This document shows positions 1 to 7,158 of a DNA stretch of 46,557 nucleotides, in pieces. This DNA comes from Spirochaetae bacterium HGW-Spirochaetae-2 (GTDB lineage: Bacteria; Spirochaetota; Spirochaetia; Sphaerochaetales; Sphaerochaetaceae). Both the position numbers and the translations under genes were made by a program. Under the pieces are notes generated by a model, which saw only the letters and a list, made by a program, of their open reading frames with translations, was not told the origin of the DNA and ran no database searches. The stretch is from the NCBI GenBank assembly GCA_002839355.1, contig PGXW01000031.1, forward strand, positions 1 to 46,557, given 5' to 3'. The stretch's first letter is position 1. Each line of letters starts with the position of its first letter.

Positions 1-63
1 CAAACTGTATCACGGGAGGCCTTTTCTTTCGAAACATTTGTTCGGGTCTAACCACCTATCGCA

Positions 64-82
64 CCACAGGCTCAGCCTGTGG
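64..82. terminator. Perfect 8-bp hairpin, possible terminator
   Basis: CCACAGGC (64-71) and GCCTGTGG (75-82) form a perfect stem around a 3-nt TCA loop, followed on the plus strand by a weak T-containing stretch. It may end transcription entering from the left edge or the leftward recombinase transcript. The T-tract is poor, so the terminator role is uncertain. Confidence 0.4.
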
Positions 83-116
83 ATTTCTTACACTATTAAT
101 TCTTATTTTGTACCAC

Positions 117-390
117 AGTATACCTTTATTTCGACTATCCATCATCAATGACAACCTGCCCATGATACAAGATTACCCTTTGCAAGTGTTTGTTTTGTAA
201 ACACTTAGTTTTCTGAAATTTTACCAGTTTTTCAGTTTTTTTTGATATTTTAGACTACTCAATTTCGTCAATTTTTACCAAGGCTACGCACACTCGCATC
301 CTCAACATTACCGTTGATTCTTATACCATTTAGTTTTGGGGTTCAGGGGTTTTCTTCGTCCTATTCACAGCCTTCTTGGAGCTGTAATGG
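117..390. repeat. Direct repeat copy 1: recombinase 3' end plus downstream DNA
   Basis: This stretch covers the last codons of the serine recombinase and about 210 bp beyond its stop. It recurs at 3175-3449 in the same orientation with scattered substitutions and small indels. Both copies keep an internal inverted repeat, AAGTGTTT and AAACACTT around a 7-nt spacer (185-207 here). That repeat could be a terminator stem or a recombinase contact site. The identity stops abruptly near 117 and 390, as expected for an element end or a past recombination joint. Confidence 0.8.
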
Positions 391-1340
391 GTGCTCTTTC
401 TGACCTTGTTCCCATACTCATCGATCTCAATGTTGGAGCGCTTCGCCTTGAGTTTCTGCACGCGCTTGAACCGGCGTTCATGGATGATTGGGAGGTGATG
501 GTTGCGTGACCGGTGGACCTCGAACGGGTCACGGGCTTTTCTCTTGGTGGAAGGGAACTCTGCAGACTCTGTTTCTCCATAGACTGAGGTGCCGGTATAT
601 TTCTCGTTGGTGAGAATATTTTCGATCGTCTTCACCGGCCATTTCTTCTTGCCCGTTGGTGAGGGAACCTTGAGGGCTTCCAGTTCCTTCTTGATCCTCA
701 CTATGCTCCAGCCTTGCTCGTACCAATCAAAGATCTTCAGGACTATTCTGGCTTCTGCGATATTGAGGATGAGGCCTTCCTCCTCATTACGATCATACCC
801 ATAACACCTACGAGAGAATGCCGGGGAGTCTGGATCCATGGTGCTCCTTCTCAGACCCCATTTGATGTTCTCGCTCTTGTTCTCACTCTCTGCCTGGGCT
901 ACACCGGCATGAAGAGTAAGGAGCAACTCCCCTGCCTGGCTGAGGAGGTGGATCCTCTCATTATAGAAAAAGACATCAATTTTCAGTTCCTTGAGCCGCC
1001 TGAGCGTCACCAGAAAATCAACGCAGTTGCGTCCGAACCGGCTGATGGACTTGGTATAGATCATATCGATCTTACCCGCCTCACAATCAGCAAGGAGGCT
1101 TTGGAATCCCGGTCTGGAGCTGATGGTCCGTCCCGACTTGATATCGGTATAGGTACCAACATATTCCCAAGCAGGGTTCTCCAGGATATCCTCTTTCTCG
1201 AAATCCATCTGGGCTGACAGGCTTTGCAGCTGTCGTTCCATATGTGTGCTCACACGGCAGTACAAGGCGACCCGGAGACGCTTGAAATGCCGTCTGGCTG
1301 GGATGACATGTATGATGGGTTTTCTTTTCTCGTCCGGCAT
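330..1340 (-). CDS. Serine recombinase (resolvase/invertase family), short form
   Basis: A 336-residue site-specific recombinase. The N-terminal catalytic domain (about residues 24-170) carries the YCRVST motif with the nucleophilic serine at S31, followed by the resolvase-type segment IYTKSISRFGRN. A DNA-binding Recombinase domain follows (about 180-290, containing GTSVYG). Large serine integrases usually run 450-600 residues with a zinc ribbon and coiled coil. Those parts are absent, and the protein ends in a basic tail. It may be a transposon-type recombinase or a shortened integrase. No convincing ribosome binding site precedes the ATG. It could have mobilised the neighbouring cargo. Whether it is the prophage integrase cannot be decided here, because about 15 kb of cargo separates it from the phage repressor. 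Confidence 0.85.
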   Translation of the reverse strand: MPDEKRKPIIHVIPARRHFKRLRVALYCRVSTHMERQLQSLSAQMDFEKEDILENPAWEYVGTYTDIKSGRTISSRPGFQSLLADCEAGKIDMIYTKSISRFGRNCVDFLVTLRRLKELKIDVFFYNERIHLLSQAGELLLTLHAGVAQAESENKSENIKWGLRRSTMDPDSPAFSRRCYGYDRNEEEGLILNIAEARIVLKIFDWYEQGWSIVRIKKELEALKVPSPTGKKKWPVKTIENILTNEKYTGTSVYGETESAEFPSTKRKARDPFEVHRSRNHHLPIIHERRFKRVQKLKAKRSNIEIDEYGNKVRKSTHYSSKKAVNRTKKTPEPQN

Positions 1341-1450
1341 GGTTTTTTATAACACGAATGGAAAGGGAAGACATAAACCAAGAAAATCATGATAGCTGAA
1401 TCTGATATATCAAGAGACTTTGGAAATTCACTCCTGTCTTTATCTTCTAG

Positions 1451-2017
1451 CTAGTTTTCATTGGAAGTTGCCCATATACCATTTACTAGGATGAAATAAT
1501 CAGCAATATCCTCGGGAGTATGGGAGAATCCACCTTGGATCCACCAATTCACTGTGAATGCAAAGCTGGAGATAAGATGATTCAAGAGGTAATCGGTGGA
1601 AACCCGGATAGAGGAGGCTGAAGCGCAAGGTTCGAATATGTCTTTGAGATAATCACCAAAATAACGTATGAACAACTGTCCATTTTCTGAAGAGAAAACG
1701 CCTTTTGTCGTTGAGCTGTTGTCTTTGAGATGATAGAGAATATGGATGAGTCGATTTTTTAGATCGGTGTTCGAGTCGGAGAAGTCATGTGATTCTTCTG
1801 TTCGGATTGTTGTCGAGAGGATATGGATGAAAATTTCCGAACAGACGGCATCCATCAGATCCGCCTTGGTTTCAAAGTGGGAATAGAAGGTACTGCGTCC
1901 GATGTTCGCCTCATCCGCAATGTCCTTTATCGATATATCTTCGAAGCGTTCTCCTTCGAGAAGCTTGTCTAGTGCTTTGAATATTGCATTCCTTGTTTTT
2001 TGTTGCCGCCTATCCAT
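1451..2017 (-). CDS. TetR/AcrR-family transcriptional regulator
   Basis: The N-terminal 50 residues form a TetR helix-turn-helix, with the typical segments IKDIADEANIGRSTFYSHFETKA, here split by eye. The C-terminal helical part is variable, as usual for ligand-binding domains of this family. I prefer the ATG at 2017 (or 2020) over the upstream ATG at 2032, because GGAGG lies 4 nt before it while the upstream codon has no ribosome binding site. It is divergent from the EamA exporter gene with an inverted repeat in between, so it probably represses that gene and itself. The ligand is unknown. Confidence 0.85.
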   Translation of the reverse strand: MDRRQQKTRNAIFKALDKLLEGERFEDISIKDIADEANIGRSTFYSHFETKADLMDAVCSEIFIHILSTTIRTEESHDFSDSNTDLKNRLIHILYHLKDNSSTTKGVFSSENGQLFIRYFGDYLKDIFEPCASASSIRVSTDYLLNHLISSFAFTVNWWIQGGFSHTPEDIADYFILVNGIWATSNEN

Positions 2018-2026
2018 CATTCCTCC

Positions 2027-2049
2027 GAACATTTTTGTACTAAGTGTTC
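2027..2049. promoter_or_regulatory. Probable TetR operator, inverted repeat
   Basis: GAACA at 2027-2031 and TGTTC at 2045-2049 are mirrored around 13 bp in the divergent tetR/EamA intergenic region. TetR-family proteins bind such dyads in shared promoters. The assignment rests on position and symmetry only. Confidence 0.45.
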
Positions 2050-2115
2050 AATAACTTACACTATGGCAGATTGTAGCATGGAAACTCAGACCGAGGGAAC
2101 ATACAATCTGGTCGT

Positions 2116-3030
2116 ATGAAACAGAACACAAACAGATCCGGAATAACTATGGCTCTACTGGCTGCAGCCTGCTATGCGGTGAATGCCCCTTTTTCAAAAA
2201 TCTTGTTGGAACACATCCCCTCGACTCTCATGGCAGGATTCCTCTATATCGGTGCAGGGGCCGCTATGGTGGTGATTAGTCTGCTCCAGAATACGGCAAC
2301 CATCAGAACTGATGAGAAAAAACTTGGCAAGGCGGAACTGCCGTATGTGATTATGATGGTAGCTTTGGATATTGCTGCCCCGATATTCTACCTCATAGGG
2401 TTGAAGACTGCCACTGCAGCGAATGCTTCTCTATTGACAAACTTCGAGACGGTAGCGACCGCAATGATTGCGCTGATGTTTTTCAAGGAAAGAATCAGCC
2501 TGCGGTTATGGGCTGGAATAGCCTTCTTTACCTTTTCCAGCATACTCCTGTCAGTTGAGGATCTGTCGGCCCTTCGGTTTTCCATGGGATCGTTATTTGT
2601 TGTACTTGCATATTGCTGCTGGGGAATCGAAAACAACTTCACACGAAAGCTGTCTTCAAAAGACCCATCTCAGATAGTGCTCATCAAGGGATTCGGCTCA
2701 GGAATCGGCTCTCTGATGATCGGTTTGGTTCTTGGGGAACGGATTGGCACCATGTGGCCTGTCTTCGCAACCATTGCCCTTGGCAGTGTGTCCTTTGGTT
2801 TAAGCAGCTATTTGTATGTGTATGCTCAACGATACCTTGGAGCCTCTCGTACCAGTGCCTATTATTCAGCGGCGCCATTCATCGGTGCGGTCCTATCATT
2901 CGTGGTATTCATGGAGCTTCCCGGTCTACAGTACTTGGTCGCCTTCGCTATGATGATCATTGGTGCCTTTCTCTCCTCCAGCGACAAAAGCCTATTCTGC
3001 TTGGACTATAAAAGTTCCCGAGTACGATAA
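2116..3030 (+). CDS. EamA/DMT-family transporter
   Basis: A 304-residue membrane protein with about ten hydrophobic helices in two similar halves, the drug/metabolite transporter fold. The first half contains the NAPFSKILLEHIPSTLMAG type start and the GLKTATAANASLL region typical of EamA domains. The second half repeats the pattern (AQRYLGASRTSAYYSAAPFIG). These inner-membrane proteins export small metabolites or drugs; the substrate cannot be read from sequence. It is divergent from the TetR regulator and is probably induced by the transported compound or a related ligand. The two genes sit between the two direct repeats, so they may be cargo. Confidence 0.88.
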   Translation: MKQNTNRSGITMALLAAACYAVNAPFSKILLEHIPSTLMAGFLYIGAGAAMVVISLLQNTATIRTDEKKLGKAELPYVIMMVALDIAAPIFYLIGLKTATAANASLLTNFETVATAMIALMFFKERISLRLWAGIAFFTFSSILLSVEDLSALRFSMGSLFVVLAYCCWGIENNFTRKLSSKDPSQIVLIKGFGSGIGSLMIGLVLGERIGTMWPVFATIALGSVSFGLSSYLYVYAQRYLGASRTSAYYSAAPFIGAVLSFVVFMELPGLQYLVAFAMMIIGAFLSSSDKSLFCLDYKSSRVR

Positions 3031-3174
3031 TCAGTAATTTTGCTTTCAGCCAAATATCAACATATGTGATTATGGAGACTGGGCTGTTTGGTTGTAAATG
3101 AACAATCAATAGCGATATGTCGTTTCAATCCAATGGATTTTTCCAAATGGCTCAACGTTTTTAACTTGTTCCTT

Positions 3175-3449
3175 AGTATAAATTTATTTCGACTATAAAT
3201 CATCAATGACAACTTGCCCTTGATACAAGATTACCCTATGCAAGTGTTTGTTTTGTAAACACTTATTTTTCTGGAATTTTACCAGTTTTTCATCATTTTT
3301 TGATATTTTAGACTACTCAATTTCGTCAATTTTTATCCCAGGTACGCACACTCGTATTTTCAACAATACCGTTGATTCTTATGCCATTTAGTTTTGGGGT
3401 TCGGGGGTTTTCTTTGCCTTGGTCACAGCCTTCCTGGAGCTGTAGTAGG
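3175..3449. repeat. Direct repeat copy 2 (recombinase 3' end relic)
   Basis: Second copy of the 117-390 repeat, same orientation. It retains the inverted repeat AAGTGTTT/AAACACTT, the downstream AT-rich DNA and the recombinase terminal codons. Identity ends near 3449, after which no recombinase coding sequence can be followed. Confidence 0.8.
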
Positions 3450-3450
3450 C
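3388..3450 (-). pseudogene. C-terminal fragment of a second serine recombinase
   Basis: Read leftward to the TAA at 3388-3390, this segment encodes about 20 residues ending SSRKAVTKAKKTPEPQN. The intact recombinase ends SSKKAVNRTKKTPEPQN. The substitutions suggest a diverged paralogue rather than a recent duplication. Everything upstream of residue -20 is missing, so this is the stump of a deleted gene. Confidence 0.7.
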
Positions 3451-3518
3451 TCATCTGTATTTGACGTTGTGATCGGCTTGTTATCATTTTCGAGTTTCTT
3501 TCTCAATCACAGATATTT

Positions 3519-4349
3519 CTAAATATCACCTTTAGCGATGTTAACTAAATCATGCCACGTCAAAGTTTCGAGATCCTCACTATTAAATGAGTAATAAGTA
3601 GCCAATATATTACTTACAATACGTTTTCTATCGTCAAAACCACCTGCCAAGTAATTTTCTCTAATCCTTTTATGTTCCTTCAATTTTAGTACCACTGCCT
3701 CATATGAATATACAGCTGAGAGATTTTCAATAATTTTCATATCAATTGATCCGATAAATTCATGGCTTATCTTTGTTAGAGTTGCTACATCTTTAAATGT
3801 TGGGGGACTTCCCCCTAAATAGTCAGCAAGAAGTTTATGAATGTCTAGTCCAGCATATTTATCATGAATCAATTCTTCGTTACCTGTTAAGCATTCATAA
3901 TGTTCCTTCTTTATTTCATTTTCTGAAAAAAAATGAAGCATGTTATTCCTGTAACAAATCAACAAATCAATGAAAGCTTTCTGGAGTCGGTCGGTTCGAA
4001 AGTATTCTGCAACACCCATTGCCTTTTTAAAAACTGATTGTCCTGCACCATCGAATATTTCTTGGAATTTTACATTTTCTATGTATTTAGGTTTTCTGTT
4101 TAGCTCTGTGAAATATAGGTCAAGCCCATCAACAGCAAAAGCTAGATAAGATTTTAAGATAAATTGTCGGGACCTACTTATTGAATTTTCCAAATTCTCA
4201 GGGTTCCACGTGGTTGAAAAATCTTCAGGACATTTAATGTTCTTATCCGTTAATCTCAAATTATAAAGAGCAATTAATGAAGTTATCAAAAAATGATTTG
4301 ATTGTCCAAAATTCTTTTTAAATTTTTTACGTGCAGCTGTTGTCTTCAT
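3519..4349 (-). CDS. Hypothetical protein with HEPN-type RNNMLH motif
   Basis: A 276-residue, lysine- and asparagine-rich protein I cannot name. Residues 134-139 read RNNMLH, which fits the R-x4-6-H signature of HEPN ribonucleases (polar residue after the arginine). A helical segment around 62-85 precedes it, as in HEPN folds. There is no obvious membrane segment. HEPN proteins commonly act as RNA-cutting toxins in abortive infection and anticodon-nuclease systems. The ATG at 4349 has no Shine-Dalgarno. Instead a tRNA-shaped RNA ends 6 nt upstream, so the two are probably co-transcribed and the message may be leaderless after processing. Very AT-rich relative to the prophage. The HEPN assignment is motif-based inference. 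Confidence 0.5.
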   Translation of the reverse strand: MKTTAARKKFKKNFGQSNHFLITSLIALYNLRLTDKNIKCPEDFSTTWNPENLENSISRSRQFILKSYLAFAVDGLDLYFTELNRKPKYIENVKFQEIFDGAGQSVFKKAMGVAEYFRTDRLQKAFIDLLICYRNNMLHFFSENEIKKEHYECLTGNEELIHDKYAGLDIHKLLADYLGGSPPTFKDVATLTKISHEFIGSIDMKIIENLSAVYSYEAVVLKLKEHKRIRENYLAGGFDDRKRIVSNILATYYSFNSEDLETLTWHDLVNIAKGDI

Positions 4350-4355
4350 AAATAT

Positions 4356-4450
4356 TGCAACATATAGGACTCGAACCTACATCTCTCCCTTTTAAGGATG
4401 CACAAACACACCAGTGAAGGGGAACGGCTTTCCAGTTAGTCTAATGTTAC
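4356..4450 (-). tRNA. tRNA-shaped RNA gene with expanded anticodon loop
   Basis: On the minus strand GTAACAT pairs with ATGTTGC as a 7-bp acceptor stem with discriminator A. The T arm is GTAGG-TTCGAGT-CCTAT. U8, A14, A15, G18, G19, A21 and Y48 are all in place. The D stem GACT/AGCC has one mismatch. For the middle, TTCCC (RNA nt 27-31) pairs with GGGAG (62-66), leaving a 30-nt anticodon loop and a 4-nt variable loop. Alternatively a 7-nt loop CTTCACT (anticodon UCA) with a long variable arm is possible, but its stem has two mismatches. No encoded CCA. It is 95 nt long. It could be a degenerate tRNA, a tRNA mimic or an antitoxin RNA for the HEPN-like gene just downstream. Confidence 0.55.
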
Positions 4451-4456
4451 GGACTA

Positions 4457-4485
4457 AGTATAATCTACAATATTCCAGAAAACAA
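4457..4485 (-). promoter_or_regulatory. Sigma-70 promoter of the tRNA-shaped RNA
   Basis: Reading leftward, TTGTTT (4485-4480) and TATACT (4462-4457) are separated by exactly 17 bp. Six bases later comes the first nucleotide of the acceptor stem, so the expected +1 is at or next to RNA nt 1. This promoter would drive both the RNA and the HEPN-like ORF. Confidence 0.65.
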
Positions 4486-4614
4486 TAATTAGAGTTTTGA
4501 CATTTGGCTATTAGAATATTTATGCTGTGCTTGCTCAAATAGTCATGATTTGTCTTCTATTAATAAATCAAAAAAATACCTCACTTTAATTTCATATATG
4601 ACAATATTTTTTCT

Positions 4615-5178
4615 TTATTCATATCTCCGTCTTTTATCTTCTAATAACTTTTTTAAAAAGGGTTTGATTGATCCAAGAATAATAGCAGCTACTTTTTTTT
4701 CTTCTCTACTAGATAGCTCAGATTTTTTATTGAACATCTTTAACATAAATTTATAGTCCAACTCTGGATTAAAATTATTATACTTGTTTCTCTTGAAGGC
4801 ACCTTCTTCAAACAAATAATGAAGCATTTTTTTTGAGAAGAACTCGGCTGATAAGGTTAAGAATTGGTTATTTTCAATGGCGTGAAGTAACTTAAAAAGT
4901 TGTTCTTTAATTTTCACCTCTTCATCCAAGTCGTTTCTTTCAAACTTTTTTATACAAGAACTTCCAATGGGGAATAGAGTTTTTCCATTTAAATCATTAC
5001 GAATTGTGAAGAGATAACGTAAATTTTCCTTCCCACAGATACACGATTCTATTAGTGTATCGTCCTCTGCAAAATCATGAATACTCCATTCTTCTACTGC
5101 AGATTTCCAATCTTTTGCTACTGATAATTCGATTACAGTTTCTATTAACCTATTATAATATGAACTACTTTCACTCAA
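4615..5178 (-). CDS. Hypothetical protein with CxCG...C motif
   Basis: A 187-residue protein of no family I can name. Residues about 47-80 read CICGKENLRYLFTIRN followed by a glycine-rich turn and IGSSCIKKF. CxCG and a later Cys in a GSSC context look like a small zinc-binding treble-clef unit. The rest is helical and lysine-rich. It starts with TTG at 5178: GGAGGG lies 6-7 nt upstream, so the unusual start codon is well supported. It is divergent from the OLD nuclease gene across a 417-bp gap, and a defence-island role is suggested only by its neighbours. Confidence 0.6.
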   Translation of the reverse strand: MSESSSYYNRLIETVIELSVAKDWKSAVEEWSIHDFAEDDTLIESCICGKENLRYLFTIRNDLNGKTLFPIGSSCIKKFERNDLDEEVKIKEQLFKLLHAIENNQFLTLSAEFFSKKMLHYLFEEGAFKRNKYNNFNPELDYKFMLKMFNKKSELSSREEKKVAAIILGSIKPFLKKLLEDKRRRYE

Positions 5179-5595
5179 TCGCTTCCCTCCAAATTTATCT
5201 TTTTATAACGAATATCCATCGATGATGTCTTTAGATTACGTCCTCTATGGTAAAATGTAAAAATAAATTCTTGCCTAAATTGATTATTTTTTTTACGTAA
5301 CCTACTCACAATCCTGACTTTCAACTTCTACACCATTGTATAGATTCAATATTTTTGTTGCTATGTCGATTAGTAAGAGGAGTCTTCACTTCAATTTTTC
5401 TTTTTGATTTCCTCACTCCAATATCTTTTCTTACCATCAAACCACATTTCTCCCTTAGAAGAAGAAAAACATTTGTAGAATAGCTGGAATAATTTTTATT
5501 CGATCTACTGTATTCAATAAAAAATTATTAAATACATGACTTTTGGGAGATTATGGACGATAATCAACGTACTAGACTATTAAAGGTGCACCCAT
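5179..5595. other. Divergent intergenic region before the OLD nuclease
   Basis: AT-rich 417-bp spacer with no full-length gene. A short 25-codon frame starts at 5553 (GGGAG just upstream) and overlaps the start of the nuclease gene in another frame. It could be a leader peptide or chance. Promoters for both divergent genes must lie here, but I see no clear-cut pair of hexamers. Confidence 0.4.
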
Positions 5596-7158
5596 ATGCA
5601 ACGAATTGTGAAAGGAATCCGACTTTTTAACTATTGTCGTTTTATGGACTTCTCAACAGATTTTAATGATAGGCTAAATATATTGATTGGAGATAATGAA
5701 TCGGGTAAAAGTAGTATTTTATCTGCAATTGATATTGTATTGAGTGGAAGTCGTAGTAAGGTTGAGGCACTTGGTTTAGATAAACTATTTAATACTGATA
5801 TTATTAAGAATTATTTAAAGTCTGCAAAAAGGTACGATGACCTGCCTGAACTTTTTATTGAAGTCTTTTTAAATGATTTCAATGAAAAGGAACTAGAAGG
5901 GAAAAGTCATCCTTCTGGCCAGTATTGTCATGGGTTATATTTATTATGCCAACCTAGAGATGATCTAAGTAAAGAAATAAAAGACATTCTTGATAAAGGT
6001 GAGGATAACTTTCCTTTTGAATATTATTCAATAACCTTCAAAACATTTGCAGACCAAAGCTATACCGGGTATAGCCGGTTCCTCCGTCATCTACTAATTG
6101 ATAATTCAAAAATTAGCAATGATTATGCAACAAAGACCTATATTAGTACTGTGTACCAGGCTTTTGCTGACGGCGCTGAGAGAAACAAACATCTTTATGA
6201 GTATAGAAGCTATAAGGAGAAATATTCTAAAACTGAACTTGCAAATATTAATAGTAGGATTCAAGATTACAAATTTGCTGTTAAGTCAAATTCCAAAAAC
6301 AACCTTGAAACTGATCTGACTATTACTGAAGAGGGCATTGATATTGAGAATAAAGGGATGGGGCGTCAATGTTTCATCAGAACAGAGTTTGCTTTGCAGA
6401 AAAATGGTAACGAATTAGACGTCATACTTTTAGAAGAGCCAGAAAACCACTTAAGTCATACAAATATGTACAGATTGATTCAAAAGATAAAAGATACCGA
6501 CTCTCGTCAAGTTTTTCTTTCTACACATAGCAATCTTATTAGTGCTAGATTAGATTTGAGAAAATCTATCTTCTTGAATAGCAGTTCTTGCGATCCTCTG
6601 CAGCTAAATAAATTAGAAGAGAATACTGCAAAATTTTTTATGAAGGCTTCAGATAACAATATTTTAGAATACATTATGTCTAATAAAGTATTATTAGTAG
6701 AAGGTGATGCTGAATATATATTAATGAGTCAATTTTATTATAACTCAACATCAGAAGAGATTGAGAAAAGTGGTATTCATATAATATCTGTTAGGGGGAC
6801 AAGTTTTAAACGATATTTGGATGTCGCAAAAATTTTAAAAATTAAAACAGCCATAATCCGTGATAATGATGGAAACTATAAAAACAATATCACTGAGTCA
6901 TATAAGAATTATATATCAGACATAATCCAGGTTTTCTCTGATGAAAATGATGATATAAAGACTTTTGAAATTGCTGTATTTAATGAAAACCGAAATATCT
7001 GTAATGAGTTGTTTGCTCCTGGTCGAAAAACTTTGTCAGTCTTAGATTATATGTTATCAGAAAAAGCTCAATGTGCATTTGAATTGCTGGATAAGAAAGG
7101 AGAGGAACTTTCCGTCCCTAAATATATAATAAAGGCAATAAATTGGATAAGAAAATAA
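5596..7158 (+). CDS. gajA: OLD-family ATPase/TOPRIM nuclease (GajA-like)
   Basis: A 520-residue class 2 OLD-type protein. Walker A is GDNESGKSS (32-40), the ABC signature-like NKGMGRQ is near 252-258, Walker B is DVILLEEPENH (275-285), and the switch histidine is in LSTHSN. The C-terminal TOPRIM nuclease begins with LLVEGDAE (366-373) and continues with RDNDGN (422-427), supplying the acidic metal ligands. Class 2 OLD proteins lie in tandem with a UvrD-like helicase, as here; the Gabija anti-phage system is that arrangement. The ATPase senses nucleotide state and licenses DNA cleavage. It is slightly shorter than typical GajA. Its 3' end overlaps the helicase gene by 16 nt, implying translational coupling. 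Confidence 0.82.
   Translation: MQRIVKGIRLFNYCRFMDFSTDFNDRLNILIGDNESGKSSILSAIDIVLSGSRSKVEALGLDKLFNTDIIKNYLKSAKRYDDLPELFIEVFLNDFNEKELEGKSHPSGQYCHGLYLLCQPRDDLSKEIKDILDKGEDNFPFEYYSITFKTFADQSYTGYSRFLRHLLIDNSKISNDYATKTYISTVYQAFADGAERNKHLYEYRSYKEKYSKTELANINSRIQDYKFAVKSNSKNNLETDLTITEEGIDIENKGMGRQCFIRTEFALQKNGNELDVILLEEPENHLSHTNMYRLIQKIKDTDSRQVFLSTHSNLISARLDLRKSIFLNSSSCDPLQLNKLEENTAKFFMKASDNNILEYIMSNKVLLVEGDAEYILMSQFYYNSTSEEIEKSGIHIISVRGTSFKRYLDVAKILKIKTAIIRDNDGNYKNNITESYKNYISDIIQVFSDENDDIKTFEIAVFNENRNICNELFAPGRKTLSVLDYMLSEKAQCAFELLDKKGEELSVPKYIIKAINWIRK

Noticed and set aside
714-1217. Plus-strand frame inside the recombinase
   Set aside because: Antisense shadow of a clearly conserved serine recombinase.
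4356-4450. Selenocysteine tRNA (anticodon UCA, 95 nt)
   Set aside because: Length and a UCA reading tempt this, but the acceptor stem is 7 bp, the discriminator is A, the D stem is short and the anticodon stem for that reading has two mismatches. Bacterial tRNA-Sec has an 8-bp acceptor and a long D stem.
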